Positions 46,738 to 56,353 of a DNA stretch of 64,000 nt are shown here, one piece after another (within the stretch, counting starts at the first letter, position 1; each line of letters opens with the position of its first letter). Location of the stretch: positions 3,438,001-3,502,000 of the forward strand of contig NZ_CP156060.1 of NCBI RefSeq assembly GCF_039778605.1, written 5' to 3'. The notes beneath the pieces are model-generated. The model was not told the origin of the DNA and did no database searches. It was given only the letters and a program-made list of their open reading frames with translations. Source of the DNA: Flavobacterium sp. WV_118_3. GTDB taxonomy: Bacteria; Bacteroidota; Bacteroidia; Flavobacteriales; Flavobacteriaceae. Both the position numbers and the translations under genes were made by a program.

Positions 46738-48654
46738 ATGTTGAAACAAACCGTTTTTTTAATTATAAGTCTTCTGATTACTGGTCTGGCAGCAGCACAG
46801 GATGCGGATCTGCAGCAAAAACTGGATGAATTTGCCAAACAGAAAAAAGGACTGAATGAAGTGATCAAAATTGATGTCTCCGGATTGACATTACACGACT
46901 TTATCCTTTCCATTGCCGAAGAACACCAGTTAAATGTAAGCCCGGATGCCGATTTGACACAATCGGTGGTGAATAACTTTTTTGATGTTACAGTGAAGGA
47001 TGTGTTTGTATTCCTGGCGCAAAAATACGATCTGGAAATTGGTTTTGTGAGCAATATCATCACCTTTAAAAAACGAAAAGAGGTGAAAATTATCGAAAAG
47101 AAACAGCCTAAATTCGTTGATGTCAGTTATAATCCGCAAAACGATTTCTTATCGGTAAAGTTGGAAAACGATTCCCTTCCGGCCGTAGCCAAAGCGATTA
47201 TCGATAAATCCAGTAAGAATTTAATTCTGGCACCGGATATTAAAGGAATGAAGGTGTCTTCGTATATCTTGAACAGACCATTTGATCAGGTTATCGATAT
47301 GATGGCAAAATCCAACGATTTGATTGCGACCAAAGACGAAAACGGGTTCTTTTATCTGGAGAAAAATAACAATACCAATACGAATACCGGAAGCACAAGT
47401 ATGTCGTCCGGTGGTGGTAACCGTAGTAAACAGGCGAAAGCATCGGTAGGCGTTCCGGGTTATTATGAAGTCGATTTGAATAAAGCGGGTTATTTATCGG
47501 TAAAAGCCTATGTGGCCGATGTGTCGGATTTGATTACCGAAGCCGCCGAAAAATTACACATCAACTATTTCTTATACAACAAACCTGAAAATGAGAAAAC
47601 GACTTTGGCAGCCGATAATATTACATTCGACGACTTGCTGGAACACGTTTTTAAAGGGAAAAAATATATTTTTAGAAAACAGGATAATCTGTATCTGATT
47701 GGTGAACACGCTACGGAAGGATTACGGGCAACCGAATTGATCGCTCTGGAAAATCGTTCGATTGAATCGGTGTTGTCGTCTTTGCCAAAAGTGTTTTCCG
47801 AAAAATTGGAAATCAAGGAGTTTGTCGAACTTAACGGATTGGTGGTGTCGGGGTCTAAACTGACCATCGAGGAGCTTCGGGTGTATATGAAGCAAATTGA
47901 TAAAGTGGTGCCTTTGGTACAGATTGAAGTGATCATCGCACAATACAATAAATCCTACGATATCCAGTCGGGAATTAAAGCCGGTATTGATAAGAGTAAT
48001 ATCCCGAAAACAAGTGGCGGTTTATTCCCGTCAGCGGATATGACGTTAAACGGTTCGTCTGTAAATAGTTTGATCAACGCGTTTAACGGTTTCGGATTGT
48101 TTAAACTCGGGAAAGTAACCGAGGCGTTTTACCTGAATCTGAAATTGCTGGAAAATAATTCGATCGTAAAAATCGAATCGACTCCTAAAATCGCAACGAT
48201 TAGCGGTCACGAAGCCAAACTGGCAATCGGGGAAACCAGTTATTATTTCGAACAAAACAACCGATTATTAACGAATAGTATTGGTAACGATATTTTACAA
48301 TCCGGTACCTGGAAGTCAACCGATGCGAATCTGAGCGTGTCGATCAAACCGTACGTGTCGGCAGATGAAACCGTAACGTTGAATATCGCTGTGGAAAAAA
48401 GTTCCTTCCTGGGAAGAGCAGGAGATACCGCACCTCCGGGGAAAGCAACACAGAAGTTTGAATCGTTGGTACGGGTAAAAAACAACGAAATGATTTTATT
48501 GGGCGGATTGGATGAATTGAAAAAGGAAAACTCCGGTTCGGGGGTTCCGTTAATTTCCCGTATTCCGATTATTAAGTGGTTTTTCAGTAGTCGTAAAAAA
48601 GCGAAAAACGACTCGAAATTGCACATTTTTATTAAACCTACCGTTGTTTACTAA
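46738..48654 (+). CDS. gspD: Outer-membrane secretin GspD-like
   Basis: A 638-residue protein with signal peptide ~1-20 (ends GLAAAQ). N-domains with STN/secretin-short-domain features occupy ~30-390 (VVNNFFDVTVKDVFVFLAQK). The secretin barrel starts near 395 (LVQIEVIIAQYNKSYDIQSG) and ends with the signature MILLGGLDELKKENSGSGVP, ISRIPIIKWFF and FIKPTVVY. A Gly/Ser/Asn-rich linker sits at ~215-235. It forms the outer-membrane pore of the system. One-base TAATG overlap with the next gene. Confidence 0.9.
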   Translation: MLKQTVFLIISLLITGLAAAQDADLQQKLDEFAKQKKGLNEVIKIDVSGLTLHDFILSIAEEHQLNVSPDADLTQSVVNNFFDVTVKDVFVFLAQKYDLEIGFVSNIITFKKRKEVKIIEKKQPKFVDVSYNPQNDFLSVKLENDSLPAVAKAIIDKSSKNLILAPDIKGMKVSSYILNRPFDQVIDMMAKSNDLIATKDENGFFYLEKNNNTNTNTGSTSMSSGGGNRSKQAKASVGVPGYYEVDLNKAGYLSVKAYVADVSDLITEAAEKLHINYFLYNKPENEKTTLAADNITFDDLLEHVFKGKKYIFRKQDNLYLIGEHATEGLRATELIALENRSIESVLSSLPKVFSEKLEIKEFVELNGLVVSGSKLTIEELRVYMKQIDKVVPLVQIEVIIAQYNKSYDIQSGIKAGIDKSNIPKTSGGLFPSADMTLNGSSVNSLINAFNGFGLFKLGKVTEAFYLNLKLLENNSIVKIESTPKIATISGHEAKLAIGETSYYFEQNNRLLTNSIGNDILQSGTWKSTDANLSVSIKPYVSADETVTLNIAVEKSSFLGRAGDTAPPGKATQKFESLVRVKNNEMILLGGLDELKKENSGSGVPLISRIPIIKWFFSSRKKAKNDSKLHIFIKPTVVY

Positions 48655-49844
48655 TGCTGACTTTTCTGTCTAAAATAATAAAGATCAACACGGTCAATAT
48701 CGTCGGGGTTTCCAGAGATGAAAATACGGAAACCTATAATCTGCTTACGGTAAAACGCAAGGGGAATAAAATTGATATTGTCGAAACGGCGACCTACAAT
48801 TCGTTCGAAAGTCTAAAGAAAAAGATCGATCTCAAATTGCCGGTCATTATTGCGCTCGAAGGTAAAGGCGTACTAAATAAAAAGATCGATTTTAATAATG
48901 AAGCCGATGTAAACTGGCAAAAGAATGTCGATTATAATTCGATTTACTTTACGGCCTATAAAGCGGGAACGGCCAATTATATGAGTTTTTGCCGGAAAAA
49001 TGCCGTTACGGAAGTATTGCAGAAATTTACCGCCGAAAAATTTCAGGTAATCGATGTGTATGTCGGTGCTTTTCTGGCGGCTTTATTACAACCGGCTATC
49101 GCGGAACCGAAAATTCTGGCAAGCGATCTGATGTTGGAGTTTGACGATACCGGACTTTCGGGTTTTGAAAAACAATTCGCCGAAATTCCGATGAAGCTGA
49201 AATACAAAATCAACGAGGATATAATCAACAGCGATTTTATCCCGCTTTATGGGGTGTTGGTACATTTCTTTTTACAACCAAAAGCCGTTACTAAAACGGA
49301 AAGTGGTATGCTCAACGTAGAGGAGATCATTTATAAAAAAGCATTTACGCTGCTCGGAACGGTGATGTTGGTTGGTTTCTTACTGAGTTTGCTAACGAGC
49401 TATCTGCTGATCCACTATTACGGGAGTAAAAATGCCGAACTCAATCTTCAGAATGTGTATTCCAATCAGTCGTATCAATTGGTGCTGGATATGGAAAAAC
49501 AAAAAGAGAAAAAAGAAAATATCCTTAAAGAATCGGGCTTTGGATCGTCGCGTTTCCTTTCGTTTTATTCCTACGAATTGATCAAAATGACACCGGGCGA
49601 TATCGTACTGAATGAATTAAACGTTGTACCGCTGGCCAAAGAGGTTAAAGCGACCGAAAGGGTATTGCTTGATCCGGGAACGATTGTGCTAAAAGGAGAA
49701 ACCTATAACGAAGCGTCTTTTAATAACTGGATGGGCAATCTGAAGAACAACAAATGGATCCGAAAGTTTGAGATTACGCAGCTAAAAAAGGATAAAAAGA
49801 ATAAAACCCAGTTTGAAGTAAAAATCACGATTAAAGATGTTTGA
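48654..49844 (+). CDS. GspL / PilM-PilN-like assembly protein
   Basis: A 396-residue protein. Residues ~1-220 resemble the actin-like PilM/GspL cytosolic domain (VIIALEGKGVLNKKI, LMLEFDDTGLSGFEK). One membrane helix at ~236-258 is followed by a Lys/Glu coiled coil (DMEKQKEKKENILKESG) and a ferredoxin-like periplasmic domain (GETYNEASFNNWMGNLKNN), as in GspL or a PilM-PilN fusion. It overlaps its successor by eight bases. Sequence identity to known GspL is low, so the call rests on layout and position. Confidence 0.7.
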   Translation: MLTFLSKIIKINTVNIVGVSRDENTETYNLLTVKRKGNKIDIVETATYNSFESLKKKIDLKLPVIIALEGKGVLNKKIDFNNEADVNWQKNVDYNSIYFTAYKAGTANYMSFCRKNAVTEVLQKFTAEKFQVIDVYVGAFLAALLQPAIAEPKILASDLMLEFDDTGLSGFEKQFAEIPMKLKYKINEDIINSDFIPLYGVLVHFFLQPKAVTKTESGMLNVEEIIYKKAFTLLGTVMLVGFLLSLLTSYLLIHYYGSKNAELNLQNVYSNQSYQLVLDMEKQKEKKENILKESGFGSSRFLSFYSYELIKMTPGDIVLNELNVVPLAKEVKATERVLLDPGTIVLKGETYNEASFNNWMGNLKNNKWIRKFEITQLKKDKKNKTQFEVKITIKDV

Positions 49845-50361
49845 GAATTATTCCTATAAACAGAAATGCGGGGCGCTGGTGGTGGTTTTTATCATGCTGT
49901 CGGTTACCGCTTATAAAAGGTCTTTTTCGTCCCTGTTTCAGGTGATAAAAGAATACCGGGAGCTTTCATCGCGCGTGGAGGATATTAATAAGAAAGCCAA
50001 AAATGCCGACGAATTGCGAAAAGAGATTGCCTATCTCGATGCCATGTTGGGCAAAGAAGGCGTAACAAAAGAAATGGTGCAGCAGGGAATGGTCGATTTT
50101 GCTACGCGGTCGCAACCCGGAGTATCAATCCACGAACTGGCGCCAATTCACAGTTTTACGGACGAGAATTATACGGTTTTTACCAACCAATTGGATGTGG
50201 TCGGAAATACGAATCAGTTGCTTAAAATGGCCTATGATTTCGAAAAACAATACGATTATTCACGAATGGTCGGAATCAAATTGTTTACAGCAAAAAAGAA
50301 TAATAAAGAAGAAGTTTTACATTTAAAAATGATATTTCAAAACTATGAGAACAATAAGTAA
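49837..50361 (+). CDS. GspM/PilO-like protein
   Basis: A 174-residue bitopic protein: membrane helix ~9-26, coiled coil ~35-70 (EYRELSSRVEDINKKAKNAD), then a small ferredoxin-like domain (VSIHELAPIHSF, QLLKMAYDFEKQYDYSR). Size, topology and place after the PilM/GspL-like gene match GspM/PilO, the partner in the inner-membrane platform. Overlaps the next gene by 17 bases. Confidence 0.65.
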   Translation: MFENYSYKQKCGALVVVFIMLSVTAYKRSFSSLFQVIKEYRELSSRVEDINKKAKNADELRKEIAYLDAMLGKEGVTKEMVQQGMVDFATRSQPGVSIHELAPIHSFTDENYTVFTNQLDVVGNTNQLLKMAYDFEKQYDYSRMVGIKLFTAKKNNKEEVLHLKMIFQNYENNK

Positions 50362-51304
50362 GATTGCCCTTTTTCTGGTAGCGGTTTTTATGTCTTCCTG
50401 TGAAGATATTTTGGAAAAGGATATTTCCAATAGTACGGTTCAGGCGACTTATCCGTTAAATGCGGCAGTTGTTCAGAGCAATGTGGTGAATTTCCAGTGG
50501 AATAAAATGGACGGGGCTAAAACCTACAGAGTTCAGGTTTATGATGTGCATCAGTCGCTGATCGCCGAAAAAGAAACGGAAGATTTGCATTTGGAACAGG
50601 AATTGCCATCGGGTCAGTACCAATGGCGTGTACGCGGGGAAAATTTTGCGTATCAGTCGCAATATACGTTCCCGATTTCGTTTTCCACACAAATCACCGA
50701 AGATCTAACCAATCAGTTGGTGGTGTTGTCCAGTCCGGATTCGGATATTTATACCAATCTGGCTACGATGACATTAAGCTGGCAAAGTCTGCAGGCGGCG
50801 ACAAATTATAGTGCCGAAGTAGTGAATACCAGTACGGGTCAGTCGGTATATTCCAACACCAACCTAACGGCGACTTCTATTTCGTTGGATAATGTGGCCT
50901 TGACGTCAGATGGTGTTTACCAGTGGAAAGTTCAGGCGATGAACAGCAACAATAGCACACAAACGCAATTCAGTACCCGTAAGTTTAATATTGATCGTGT
51001 AAATCCGAATCAGCCGCAAAATACGACACCGGCCAATAATGCTACATTGAGTATCAACCAGCAAATCACTTTTTCCTGGACGATTTCGCAGGATTCCGGA
51101 ACGGTACAATCGCCAATAAGCTATGTTTTACAGTTTTCAGATAATCAGAGCTTCTCGAATATCACCCAGCAATTTGATGTAACGTCAACCTCTTTCCAAC
51201 AAACATTTACGACGGCAGGAACGTATTACTGGCGTGTAAAAGCTAAGGATAAAGCGGGTAATGAAGGAACGTATAGCGCAGGCTTTAAAATTGTTTTAAA
51301 CTAA
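50345..51304 (+). CDS. Lipoprotein with three fibronectin-III-like domains
   Basis: A 319-residue protein with lipobox MSSC (Cys19). Three ~90-residue beta-sandwich repeats follow, each with an N/QFxW and a YxWRVxAxD strand: VVNFQWNKMDGAKTYRVQVY and QYQWRVRGEN; MTLSWQSLQAATNYSAEV and YQWKVQAMN; ITFSWTISQDSG and YYWRVKAKDKAGNEG. It may act as pilotin, scaffold or substrate-binding surface component of the secretion system. It lies inside the operon (17-base overlap before, six-base gap after). Confidence 0.8.
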   Translation: MRTISKIALFLVAVFMSSCEDILEKDISNSTVQATYPLNAAVVQSNVVNFQWNKMDGAKTYRVQVYDVHQSLIAEKETEDLHLEQELPSGQYQWRVRGENFAYQSQYTFPISFSTQITEDLTNQLVVLSSPDSDIYTNLATMTLSWQSLQAATNYSAEVVNTSTGQSVYSNTNLTATSISLDNVALTSDGVYQWKVQAMNSNNSTQTQFSTRKFNIDRVNPNQPQNTTPANNATLSINQQITFSWTISQDSGTVQSPISYVLQFSDNQSFSNITQQFDVTSTSFQQTFTTAGTYYWRVKAKDKAGNEGTYSAGFKIVLN

Positions 51305-51310
51305 AATACT

Positions 51311-51823
51311 ATGGCAAAAAAGAAAATAAATATTGTATTGATCCTGGCTGTTTTAGGGTTATGGGGAACCGTGGCCTATAAAGCTGTATCTCAATATTTT
51401 TTTTCGGAGGAAGTAAAAACGGCAGCCATTGCATCCGATTATAATTTCAAAGCCAGAAAGATCGAAAGGGATACGTTTACACTGGAAAAAATAAACCGCG
51501 ATCCTTTTTTGAACAAAGCCTTATTACGCGCCGAAAGTAATCCTGCTGTCGTGTCAAGAGCGGCAATTTCCGGAACGAGAAAGGTTGTGCCGGTAAAAAC
51601 GGTTGATGATAAGCCTAAAGTGGTAAAATACTGGCCAATAGTGTCGTATTACGGTTATATCAAAAGTGGTGATAAAAACGAATTGGTCATGCTTAAAATC
51701 GGAAATAAGATTCATCGCCTTCATAAAGGTCAGGAAGTGGAAGGTTTGATGCTGAATAAAGTTTTTAAAGATTCCGTTGAGGTACGTTTTAATAAAGAAA
51801 GTAAAATCGTCCGAAAAGGATAA
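51311..51823 (+). CDS. GspC/PilP-like protein
   Basis: A 170-residue protein with an N-terminal membrane helix (~8-28) and a linker containing RDPF (~59-62). The C-terminal domain reads YYGYIKSGDKNELVMLKIGN, HRLHKGQEVEGLML and KDSVEVRFNKES, the homology-region layout of GspC/PilP that contacts the secretin. It is the last gene of the operon, before a strong terminator. Assigned by fold pattern and context. Confidence 0.6.
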   Translation: MAKKKINIVLILAVLGLWGTVAYKAVSQYFFSEEVKTAAIASDYNFKARKIERDTFTLEKINRDPFLNKALLRAESNPAVVSRAAISGTRKVVPVKTVDDKPKVVKYWPIVSYYGYIKSGDKNELVMLKIGNKIHRLHKGQEVEGLMLNKVFKDSVEVRFNKESKIVRKG

Positions 51824-51830
51824 AATAAAA

Positions 51831-51855
51831 AAATGCCCTGTTTGTCAGGGCATTT
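51831..51855 (+). terminator. Terminator of the secretion operon
   Basis: A perfect 10-bp stem, AAATGCCCTG and CAGGGCATTT, with loop TTTGT, 7 bases after the last stop codon. Confidence 0.85.
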
Positions 51856-52000
51856 TATGTTTCTTTTATGAAAGTATACCCCTTCGTTAAAGCACCTGAG
51901 TGATACGGAATATCCTGCTAAAAATGGTGCAAGCTTAAAGAGATTAGCTTTCTTGTATAAAATGAATTTAATCCGGTAAAACCCTTGTTTGCTTTTGTTC

Positions 52001-53071
52001 TTAACGGTTATAATCTGTAGCAGTAAGATGTATTGGAATTGGATTGTTAAGTACCCATTTTACGCCTAATTCACTCATTACATAGATGTTTTCAGTGTTT
52101 CTGGCTTTTACTTCATTTGTAATAATGGCTAGTTCTTCTATTTCTCCTTTCGAAAGTTGATTTTCCTGCTGGATATAGTTGAAATAACCGTCCACCATTT
52201 TTTTATATTCAATGTCCCAGTTACTGCCTCCATTGTCTAATAGTTCCCGGGCTACTTTTCCGGTGATACGGATGACTTCTCCCTGTACGGTTTGGGCTGC
52301 GCCACGTCCGGGAACCAAAAGCTCCCATAATTCTTCGTGTTGCTTCTGCCAGGTTGTAGCTGTGACGGTAATAGGCGATTTGCTATCATATACGATCCGT
52401 CTTGGAACAGGATCAACCCCGAAGATGTTGTAAAGTTCATCTAAAGCATTGCTTGTTTGTTCCGTTTCTTCATCATAAAAATCCGGTCTGTGTTGTTCAA
52501 ACCTTTTTCCGATTTCAGTAACGAACGTTTTCATTTTTTCTGTTTTCGGAGTACCGGCGTTCAATAATATTTTGGAAATTTCAAGGGTATCTTCTATGTC
52601 GATATTATTACAACTCCTCAAAGCCAGTTCCAACGCTGTATACTCACCTCCTTTTTCGCCATAACCTTCCGAAACCAAAGCCTTAATGTCGGCTCCGTGT
52701 TCAAGCAGTATTTTTATGTTTTCGGTGTTATGGTTTTTTGCAGCACAATGTAACGCTGTTCCCTGACGGGTGTTTGTGTTTACGTTGGCTCCTAATTCTA
52801 ATAAACTCTTGATGTTGCTCGAAAAACGTCTGCCGGAACGCTCCTGAAGTGGCGTGTAGCTATAGTCATTAAGCGCTTCTATATCGGCGCCCTGTTCCAT
52901 CAGCCATTTGGCTAATTCGTGTGGACATTCTGCAAACGACAAGGCTGTTCCTTTGCTGTATCCGCCACGAGCTTCTATCTCGCATTTGTCAAATAATTGA
53001 ATAAGTTCCTGAATGTCTCCTTTTTTTAGAAGTTCCTCAAAGTCTTTCGGTAATGTTTTTCTTTTTGCCAT
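52001..53071 (-). CDS. Ankyrin-repeat protein
   Basis: A 356-residue cytosolic protein. About four ankyrin repeats occupy ~30-170 (ECPHELAKWLMEQGADIEAL, NDYSYTPLQERSG, QGTALHCAAKNHNTENIKIL, LLEHGADIKALV). The second half (~215-340) is an unrecognised alpha/beta domain with DPVPRRIVYDSKSPITVTA and a Glu/Asn-rich helix. Ankyrin proteins of this style are often found beside toxin loci in Bacteroidota and can be immunity or adaptor proteins; nothing here proves it. It stands alone on the minus strand. Confidence 0.75.
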   Translation of the reverse strand: MAKRKTLPKDFEELLKKGDIQELIQLFDKCEIEARGGYSKGTALSFAECPHELAKWLMEQGADIEALNDYSYTPLQERSGRRFSSNIKSLLELGANVNTNTRQGTALHCAAKNHNTENIKILLEHGADIKALVSEGYGEKGGEYTALELALRSCNNIDIEDTLEISKILLNAGTPKTEKMKTFVTEIGKRFEQHRPDFYDEETEQTSNALDELYNIFGVDPVPRRIVYDSKSPITVTATTWQKQHEELWELLVPGRGAAQTVQGEVIRITGKVARELLDNGGSNWDIEYKKMVDGYFNYIQQENQLSKGEIEELAIITNEVKARNTENIYVMSELGVKWVLNNPIPIHLTATDYNR

Positions 53072-53585
53072 ATTGTTTTTAATTGTAGCTAATGGTTCGG
53101 CAGCTTGGTGAAGCAGGGGTAAATTGGACGGAAAGTTCCATTTCGTGGAAACGTTACAATGCAGCCAGCCCGTTGACTAAAATAATAAAAATACCAGCAT
53201 GGACAACATTGGTAAGAAAAAATCTACAGACTTTAAATTTTTCCTATTCTGAAGAAAATGTGAATTTTGAAGTCAGGTTTATAAAACAAAAAAGCGCCAA
53301 ACATCGTTTGGAGCTTTTGTATCAAGGATGGGAGTACTTTTGAACTTTTATTGGCATTTTTGAAGGTTTTGAGTAAGATAATGGATCGTTCGTTTGTCAA
53401 TAAATCAATAAGCCTGCTTTTGCGAGCAGGTTTTGTGCCTTAGTCTAAATTTTAAAGTGTATTTAATAACCCAATTTTATAACGAGCGATTATGGAATTT
53501 TGTTCAATGTATCTAGAGTAAGAAATCTATTGTAAGACTACAAAAAAAATGGATAAGAATATTTGTGGATGTCGCATTTAATGGC
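53072..53585. other. Non-coding stretch with two hairpins
   Basis: No convincing gene. It holds the repeated hairpin at 53290-53318 (see below) and a second terminator-like hairpin at 53410-53433 (AAGCCTGCT / AGCAGGTTT). An 83-codon frame at 53092-53343 runs through the first hairpin and looks spurious. Confidence 0.5.
53290..53318 (+). repeat. Dispersed hairpin repeat, copy 1
   Basis: AAAAGCGCCAAAC / GTTTGGAGCTTTT with loop ATC and one mismatch. About 39 bases, including flanking A's and GTA, match 60551-60590 with one difference. Terminator-like. Confidence 0.7.
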
Positions 53586-54825
53586 TTATTCAAGATGCAG
53601 TTTTTTGAAAAATATTTTATTTCTGAGTGTCGCATCATCCATCATTTTTTTGAAGTTTATTACTTCAACATACATATTGTATCCTCTTAAAAAACCGAAA
53701 TAACCTTCATCATCGGGACTTTTAGTAAGAGAATGTAATTCCTCCGCAAACTCTCTTATTTTAGGAGTTAAATCACATACGACATAAGCATAAACGGGTG
53801 TTGAATCATTGACTTTAATCTTTTCTAAACCTTCTGGCATTTCATATTTACCAGCTCGAATATCCTTTACATATTTTCCAATTTGCATTATCGGATCATC
53901 ATCTGTTTTATATGCCTCTCTTTTAGGATGTTTAAATTCAAAGATAGTAAGAGGGTTGCTATAATTATTGTCACCGCTTCTAAAGGACTGCTTTTTGTCA
54001 AATACCACTAAATCAGGTTCACCCAAAGCATCTTTCTTTGTTGATATTTTCTTGTCGGATGCAACAAACTCCGAGAAAATTAATCGCTCATCCAATAACC
54101 ATAAATTATGTTCTTGATAATCGTAGTTTTCAGAGGTTTTGCCCATAGGAAAAATTAAATTATTGTATATCTTTTTCTAATTCTCCTTTCCCATCTTCTT
54201 TTCTCTTCAGTAGGTGGCGAAATGCTTCTAAAACAATTTTTCTATTGAATACATAATGTGCCAGATCACTTTTTCCAATTTCTGAAATCTTAGAAATGGC
54301 TTCCGCCATTTGTCCATTGTGAGAAACCTCTGGATTATCCAAAAGGTTTTTTAGTTCAGCTCTGGTTTTTTGCTCTTTTCTGAATTTTACTTCCTGTAAA
54401 GCAAGTTCAATGTTTTCATCTTTTAAATTATATGGGATCGTGGATAGATCTAATCCATTTAAATATGATTTGTGCCAAGGAGCTGATTCATTTACGTAAT
54501 TTCGTATTTGTTCGCTTTTTTCTGGACACGAACTTGAACATCTTCTCCAAATGCTTCTTTTGAAATTTCACTTGCTTTTCTTTCAAAGCGGAAGTAACGA
54601 GATTTTAAGGATTGATCATTATCCCTAATTTCAATGCTTTTTACGCTTGGTATTGCATTCTCTATATCTAAAATCTTTTCCCGGTGTAGAATTATTTCTA
54701 TTTTACCATTGTCAATTTGTTTTAAAACAATTGATTGGATTAACAATCGCTTCGATAATTGGCGTGTAAATGTTTGATTTACTTCTTATAGTATCAATAG
54801 TTCCTTGTATGTTTATGCTACTCAT
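53586..54825 (-). pseudogene. Decayed GHKL-ATPase gene with nuclease-like C-terminal domain
   Basis: Pieces of one protein lie in successive frames. From the ATG at 54823-54825: MSSINIQGTIDTIRSKS then YTPIIEAIVN, an Hsp90/MutL-type ATPase N-box region. A shift near 54750 and a large deletion remove most of the ATPase domain. The 54746-54492 frame ends KKANKYEIT, but one extra A in the A-run near 54525 restores KKSEQIRNYVNESAPWHKSY, which continues to 54160 (GELEKDIQ, stop). One missing base there restores KDIYNNLIFPMGKTSENYDY, leading to the C-terminal 186 residues with LGEPDLVVF and IFEFKHPKREAY, a PD-(D/E)xK-like pattern. I count at least two single-base frameshifts plus a deletion, so it is not functional as one protein. 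Confidence 0.75.
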
Positions 54826-55324
54826 TATCGATTGTCAGTTTTTGGTATTTACAAAACGTTTTATATTAGAATACAATCCGAAAAGCTCATTTTTTATCTC
54901 AGCGTTAATCGTGCTTGTCATAAAATATTTGCTTTTTAAAATTTATATAAAACTAAATTTATATCCTAAAAATAGGAAAGCTTCACAAATTAAGAAGTTG
55001 AGAAAAAATAAATAGCTTCATTATGTTTATAAATTCTATAACTATTGTCTGTGTTTTTCCAGTCTTTTTTTAGTTGTTGAAAGTTTTTTATAATGCAACG
55101 TGTTAAGCCAATTTAATCCACTTGTGTGTTGGATTTGTACTAAATTTTTTTTCTCTGTCATGATAGGATATCGATTTTGCCTGTTTGCATTAGCTCTCTT
55201 TTAAATTTAAGAGTGTATTTATTCAATAATTATTCTAAATAAGATCCATCTTTTTGATTTACTATTGTAACTTTAAAGTATCTTAATCAAAAGCAAATAA
55301 AAAGAACAATTAAATATTTACATT
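54826..55324. other. A/T-rich gap
   Basis: No convincing gene or RNA. A plus-strand frame at 54770-55015 (two hydrophobic stretches) overlaps the decayed gene and is doubtful. 55016-55324 shows only A/T-rich sequence, probably holding the promoter of the next gene. Confidence 0.4.
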
Positions 55325-55681
55325 ATGAAAATACATATAAGAGGTATCTATGATCACGGCAATAACGATGAAAGAATAATACTGGATGTGAATACGGACA
55401 CCGATATTGGTGATTTTTTAATCTTGGATTCAACTTTTACAGCCCGAGGAAGAGCATCAAACAAAGTGCGACATCCCTATTGGTTCCCTGATAAAATTGT
55501 CAAAAAAGGAGATACTGTTGTATTATATACAAAACGAGGAGAGAACAAAACCCGATTAAACGAAGATAACACCTATAGTCATTTCTTCTATTGGGAACTA
55601 GAATACAATATATGGAATAACACTGGCGATTGTGCTGTTCTTTTGCATATTGCCGACTGGTCTTCTTATCCCGCAAAGTAA
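55325..55681 (+). CDS. Small conserved-looking protein of unknown function
   Basis: 118 residues, no signal peptide or membrane segment. Strand-rich: ERIILDVNTDTDIGDFLILD, SNKVRHPYWFPDKIVKKGD, TVVLYTKRGENKTRLNED, FYWELEYNIWNNTGDCAVL. The pattern (IGDFLILD ... PDKIVKKGDTVVLYT ... W) resembles the lamin-tail/LTD-like beta sandwich, though I cannot confirm this. It is isolated by A/T-rich gaps on both sides. Confidence 0.6.
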   Translation: MKIHIRGIYDHGNNDERIILDVNTDTDIGDFLILDSTFTARGRASNKVRHPYWFPDKIVKKGDTVVLYTKRGENKTRLNEDNTYSHFFYWELEYNIWNNTGDCAVLLHIADWSSYPAK

Positions 55682-55786
55682 AAAAACAACACATAAAAAG
55701 AAACTTTTTATCGCGGTATTAATTAAAAACAATAGCCCTATTTCAAAATATAAAACATATTTTACTGATTATCAATTATTTTTAAC

Positions 55787-55794
55787 TACATTTG
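55787..55794 (+). promoter_or_regulatory. -7 promoter element and long leader of the RRM gene
   Basis: TACATTTG fits TAnnTTTG, leaving a ~118-base 5' leader before the ATG at 55917. A long, pyrimidine-rich leader is usual for cold-induced genes; the regulation is inferred. Confidence 0.4.
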
Positions 55795-55916
55795 TACCAA
55801 TCAAATATATAACAGGTTTCTGTTGCCTTCTCTGGAATAGTTTAAAGCATTCTTTTTTTCTCTCTCAGTTTTTGCTTTTTTCAGGTGCCATTTTTTAATC
55901 TTAAATTTATTTACGT

Positions 55917-56192
55917 ATGAATATTTTTGTTGGCAACCTTAATTTTAAAACCTCAGAAGCACAATTGTTAAACCTATTTGCGGTGTTTGGAAAAGTAACT
56001 TCAGTTAAAATTATTACTGACAAGTTCTCCGGACACTCTAGGGGATTTGCTTTTGTAGAAATGGCAACATTAGAAGAAGCCGAGAACGCCATAACCAATT
56101 TGAACAATTCCGAGCTGGATTCCCGTATGATGGTCGTTAAAGAAGCGCTTCCTCAGGAAAACAACAATCCTTTTAAGAAAAAATACAATTAG
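55917..56192 (+). CDS. RNA-recognition-motif RNA-binding protein
   Basis: A 91-residue single-RRM protein. RNP2 is IFVGNL (3-8) and RNP1 is RGFAFVEM (~43-50), with the aromatic residues that stack on RNA. The C-terminus is a short basic tail (NNPFKKKYN). Such proteins are abundant in Bacteroidota and cyanobacteria and act as RNA chaperones, often in the cold. It precedes a DEAD-box helicase and two cold-shock-domain genes on the same strand. Confidence 0.92.
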   Translation: MNIFVGNLNFKTSEAQLLNLFAVFGKVTSVKIITDKFSGHSRGFAFVEMATLEEAENAITNLNNSELDSRMMVVKEALPQENNNPFKKKYN

Positions 56193-56353
56193 AATTAATA
56201 ATTCCCTTTCTAAATATTCTTTAAGATTTAAAAAATCCTTCACCATTTAAAATCTTAAAAGAAAAATAACGGCCATTTCAAAAGATATCTTTTTTGATGG
56301 TCTTGTCAATCTATTTTACCCACTAAAAATATCGGTATTCCGACACACATATA

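Noticed and set aside
53092..53343. 83-codon plus-strand frame
   Set aside because: It runs through the dispersed hairpin repeat and has no recognisable domain or conserved-looking pattern.
54770..55015. 81-codon frame with two hydrophobic stretches
   Set aside because: Its start overlaps the N-terminal piece of the decayed ATPase gene on the other strand; hydrophobicity is expected by chance in A/T-rich DNA.
55632..55898. 88-codon frame before the RRM gene
   Set aside because: It overlaps the end of the 118-residue gene and the probable leader; Phe/Leu-rich text typical of T-rich noncoding DNA.
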